A stretch of 16,211 nucleotides of DNA from the NCBI GenBank assembly GCA_947175225.1, contig CAMWLX010000034.1, positions 1 to 16,211 on the forward strand, read 5' to 3'. Made by a program: the position numbers and the translations under genes. This document shows, in pieces, positions 13,542 to 16,211 of this stretch. Numbering within the stretch: position 1 is the first letter of the stretch; each line of letters begins with the position of its first letter. Source of the stretch: an uncultured Porphyromonadaceae bacterium. Lineage in GTDB: Bacteria; Bacteroidota; Bacteroidia; Bacteroidales; Muribaculaceae. The notes under the pieces were generated by a model, which made no database searches, was not told the origin of the DNA, and was given only the letters and a program-made list of their open reading frames with translations.

Positions 13542-14748
13542 GTTCAAGAGTAAGTGGCATATGGTACCGTTGGTATGGATTATCCTGACGGTGCTTTTAG
13601 CTTTTGGAGCCGGCTATGCCATCGCTTTAGGCAAAGTAGTATGGTTGCTTTTAGGTATTCTTTCGATTTGCTGCGGCTACATGATCTTCAGCAATATAAC
13701 ACGTATCAGCAAGAAGATGCGTTATGTCATGGAAGCTAACCTTAACAGAGATTTTTCTTATAAATTCCCTACTCATGACGTAAACAAGGATGAGCGGGAA
13801 ACCAACGAGATGCTCAACCGAATAGTAGAACATCTTGAGCTTATGACACTGAATGCCCGCCAGAATGAGGCATTCTTGGCTCAAGTCTTAAATATGACTG
13901 ACATTGGGTTGGCTTTGGCAGATGTAAATGGGGATATAAGACTTCATAATGAAGCAGCCCTGCGTCTGCTCAACAGAAAGGTCCTCACCCATATTTGCCA
14001 GATACCTCAACAAGCCTATGAAGACCTGGATATCAAAAAAGGCAACGTTACTGTAAATGAAAAAAGCTTCACTCTATTCACCATTACCGACCTTCGGCGA
14101 CAAATGCAAGCCGTTGAGGTGGAATCATGGGAAAAACTGACAAGAGTCCTCACTCATGAAATCATGAATTCCCTGACTCCAATCCAATCAATAGCGGAGA
14201 ATATGAGTGGCAAGACATCAGACAGGGAGATAACAGAGGCATTGAGCACCATTTCCTCCAGCAGCCGCTCCCTGATGCAATTTGTAAAGAATTTCAGGGA
14301 ATTCAGCATTTTGCCTGAGGCAAGGATGAGGGCTGTTTACCTTAAGCCACTATTGGAATCAAGCATAAGAATAGCAGAAAGTTATGAAAAAGGAAAGCAT
14401 GTAAGCATCGAGCTTATATGCTTTCCTCCGGAATTAATGGTCTATACAGATGAGGCTCTTTTGAGCCGTGTGCTTATCAATATCCTCAAGAATGCTATTG
14501 AAGCAAATCCCGAAAACATCTCTATTGAAGCTGATGAAAAGGCTGACGAATCAATTGAGATACGTATCTCCAATGATGGTGAGCTAATATCAGAAGATAT
14601 GGCTGAGCATATTTTCACACCCTTCTTCACTACCCGCGCCAACGGCAGCGGAATCGGACTCAGCCTATCACGACGCATCGTCACTCATCTTGGAGGCACA
14701 CTCTCTTTAAAGACTCGACCTTTGACATGCTTTACCGTGAGACTATAA
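13531..14748 (+). CDS. Membrane sensor histidine kinase, partner of the NtrC-type regulator
   Basis: The 405-residue protein has two TM helices (about 12-31 and 36-54) joined by a very short loop, so there is no real periplasmic sensor domain. A HAMP-like helical linker (55-110) and a PAS-like domain (about 112-190, FLAQVLNMTDIGLALADVNGDIRLHN) follow. The H-box is VLTHEIMNSLTPI with His209. The catalytic ATPase domain has N-box NILKNAIEA (317-325), G1 ISNDG (346-350), F-box FTPFFTT (362-368) and G2 GSGIGLSLS (372-380). The His-Glu-Ile-Met-Asn form of the H-box resembles NtrY-like kinases of Bacteroidetes. With so little outside the membrane, it probably senses something in the membrane or cytoplasm, or envelope stress passed on by a partner. 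The start overlaps the regulator stop by 11 bases. Confidence 0.92.
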   Translation: MAYEFKSKWHMVPLVWIILTVLLAFGAGYAIALGKVVWLLLGILSICCGYMIFSNITRISKKMRYVMEANLNRDFSYKFPTHDVNKDERETNEMLNRIVEHLELMTLNARQNEAFLAQVLNMTDIGLALADVNGDIRLHNEAALRLLNRKVLTHICQIPQQAYEDLDIKKGNVTVNEKSFTLFTITDLRRQMQAVEVESWEKLTRVLTHEIMNSLTPIQSIAENMSGKTSDREITEALSTISSSSRSLMQFVKNFREFSILPEARMRAVYLKPLLESSIRIAESYEKGKHVSIELICFPPELMVYTDEALLSRVLINILKNAIEANPENISIEADEKADESIEIRISNDGELISEDMAEHIFTPFFTTRANGSGIGLSLSRRIVTHLGGTLSLKTRPLTCFTVRL

Positions 14749-14750
14749 AA

Positions 14751-14795
14751 GAAAAGGACGCACGAGACAGAAAAGGACGCACGAGCCGTGCGTCC
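14751..14795. terminator. Palindrome between convergent genes (second REP-like family, right copy)
   Basis: GGACGCACG-AGC-CGTGCGTCC at 14775-14795 forms a perfect 9-bp stem with a 3-base loop. Leftward it is followed by TTTTC, so it can end the leftward GH43 transcript and probably the rightward kinase transcript as well. The left flank and left arm (GAAAAGGACGCACGAG) are also duplicated as a 19-bp tandem unit starting at 14751 and 14770. The same hairpin with its TTTTC flank occurs inverted at 12143-12163. Confidence 0.7.
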
Positions 14796-14813
14796 CTACA
14801 AGGAGGATATTTA

Positions 14814-16166
14814 TTATTGGTTGAATTGCCAGCTGTCAAATTCCATAAGGTCGTTGCCATCGCCTGCAAACACGAAATATAAATCGTGGATGCCATCGCG
14901 CTTCTTGATCATGCATCCGGTTTCTTTCCAATCATTGCCGGAAGCACAATCTACTATGCCAAGCAATTCACCGTTGGGAGCATCAAGACGAACTTCGATC
15001 TTTGATCCCGGTTTCCCTTTTCTGACATGGGCGTTGAAAGACTTTGCACCTTCACCAAAATTGACTTCCCTAACTTTAATCCAATCACCGGGATCCACAT
15101 CATTTACATATACACAATGTATGTTGTCATATCCAATGCCTATTCCCTCTTCCCAGGCAATTGTCTCTCCTTGCTGACGCACATAAGGATTCAATGGGTC
15201 AACACTTTTCAGCACTCCCCTCTTGTCATGATGGATATATGGTATCGACCCATCTTCATTGAAGTTAAAAGGCACTACGCTTGCAGTGCGACGGCGGCTA
15301 TGAGATTCCGGAAGTCCTTCATCCATATAGAAGAAATACCATTGTCCTTTATATTCACACATTCCGGTGTGATTGCCCATACCTCCGTGTTCGAAAGCTC
15401 GCATGATTTGGCCGCCATATTTCCATGGACCGAGCGGAGAATCCGCCCATGCCCAGTCGGTAGCCTCCGGACAGAATGATGCATAAGCTAAATAGTACTT
15501 GTCTCCTCTTTTCGTAAACCAAGGAGCTTCCTCATAATCCGGGCCAAAAGCCTCCTTGTCTTTAATCTCAAACACCTTGATATCCCCGTCTCGACTGATC
15601 ATATCTTCATTGAGCTTGACAGCATAAAGAGCATTGTTTCCCCAATATAGATAAGCCTGACCATCGTCGTCTATAAATACGGTTGGATCGATATCTTCCC
15701 ATCCGTGTCCTCCATAATTGGTTTCATCAGGATAGGTAAGTTGTTTTTTTCCACCAAGTGGATTGACAAACGGACCATACGGAGAGTCAGAAACAAGAAC
15801 AGGGACTCCGCTCGTAGAGGGATAGAAATAGAATTTTCCATTGCGATAAGCCATCTGGGAAGCATTTGCATTCTCATGCTCCCCAAACATTTCCTTGGCA
15901 TTGAATATCGGAGCATGGTGAGTCCAGTTTACCATATCTGTTGTGGCAAACACGAGATAGTCTTTCATGACAAACTGGTTTGGAGTAGCTTCCATCTCGT
16001 CATGTCCGGTAATGAGATAAAGCGTATCGCCTACGACGAGGGGAGCGGGATCCGGTGTAAATTCTGTCTGAGAAATAGGATTCTGCGCTCCTGCAAAAAA
16101 GCAAGGAGAAACTGCTGTCAGACAAATCATGCTTTTAAAAAAGCATTTGATTGTTTTTTCTTTCAT
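14814..16166 (-). CDS. Secreted glycoside hydrolase family 43 with C-terminal CBM6-like domain
   Basis: The 450-residue product has a signal peptide (residues 1-27, ending FFAGAQ). Its five-bladed beta-propeller GH43 domain covers about 30-320. The three catalytic acids are visible: Asp39 in FTPDPAP (base), Asp160 in DIDPTVFIDDDG (pKa modulator) and Glu213 in YEEAPWF (acid). His266 in GNHTGM matches the central conserved His of GH43. From about residue 325 a carbohydrate-binding module of CBM6 type follows (IHCVYVNDVDPGDWIKVREVNFGEG, then DLYFVFAG and FDSWQFNQ). GH43 enzymes mostly cleave arabinofuranosyl or xylosyl links in plant polysaccharides; the exact substrate cannot be told. It is convergent with the kinase gene. 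No SusC/SusD genes are in view, so any polysaccharide locus would lie to the right. Confidence 0.92.
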   Translation of the reverse strand: MKEKTIKCFFKSMICLTAVSPCFFAGAQNPISQTEFTPDPAPLVVGDTLYLITGHDEMEATPNQFVMKDYLVFATTDMVNWTHHAPIFNAKEMFGEHENANASQMAYRNGKFYFYPSTSGVPVLVSDSPYGPFVNPLGGKKQLTYPDETNYGGHGWEDIDPTVFIDDDGQAYLYWGNNALYAVKLNEDMISRDGDIKVFEIKDKEAFGPDYEEAPWFTKRGDKYYLAYASFCPEATDWAWADSPLGPWKYGGQIMRAFEHGGMGNHTGMCEYKGQWYFFYMDEGLPESHSRRRTASVVPFNFNEDGSIPYIHHDKRGVLKSVDPLNPYVRQQGETIAWEEGIGIGYDNIHCVYVNDVDPGDWIKVREVNFGEGAKSFNAHVRKGKPGSKIEVRLDAPNGELLGIVDCASGNDWKETGCMIKKRDGIHDLYFVFAGDGNDLMEFDSWQFNQ

Positions 16167-16211
16167 GATTATTTAGTATGATTAATGATTATTCAGCTGA
16201 AAGAGTAAATG

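Noticed and set aside
14788..15177. Rightward open frame over the 3' part of the glycosidase gene
   Set aside because: It is antisense to a gene with a clear family match and shows no recognisable domain.

Overview
The window looks like chromosomal DNA of a gut-type Bacteroidales bacterium, probably near Muribaculaceae or Bacteroides/Prevotella. The clues are promoters of the Bacteroidetes type (TTG-containing -33 box, about 20 bp spacer, TAnnTTTG -7 box), the lack of Shine-Dalgarno sequences, double-FtsX ABC permeases of about 780 residues, a PDDEXK_2 (Rpn-like) protein, a secreted GH43/CBM6 glycosidase, and Lumazine_bd_2/NTF2-like proteins. The genus is an inference.

Left block (1-2442). 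A leftward operon of three genes (an NTF2-like protein, a flavodoxin-fold oxidoreductase with a C-X2-C-X2-C-X6-C motif, and a Cys-rich NTF2-like lipoprotein) is divergent from a HxlR-family regulator. The two promoters are mirror images. Their -33 boxes lie in the two arms of one long inverted repeat, which is almost certainly the regulator's operator. Beyond a terminator lies the 5' fragment of a second flavodoxin-like gene, cut off next to a three-hairpin repeat. Bases 1-53 show nothing recognisable.

Central block (2443-10872). An export operon encodes a TolC-type outer-membrane channel, an HlyD-type adaptor, two tandem paralogous FtsX/MacB-type permeases and an ABC ATPase. It starts at a consensus sigma-54 promoter with two upstream direct repeats that look like activator sites. 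A second, inverted copy of the three-hairpin repeat sits between adaptor and permease genes.

Right block (10873-16211). A long inverted repeat and an Rpn-like gene with its own promoter separate the export operon from a two-component pair: an NtrC-type sigma-54 activator and a two-TM histidine kinase. The natural reading is that kinase and activator switch on the export operon through the sigma-54 promoter about 9.6 kb upstream. A second palindrome family (GGACGCACG arms) flanks the pair in inverted orientation. A convergent GH43/CBM6 glycosidase gene closes the window; only 45 bases precede it and no promoter is visible there.

No intergenic gap exceeds 300 bases. I see no tRNA, rRNA, CRISPR array or complete insertion sequence. 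The most informative signals are regulatory (the sigma-54 promoter and the mirror-image operator) and structural (the repeat families), rather than a clearly new gene family.
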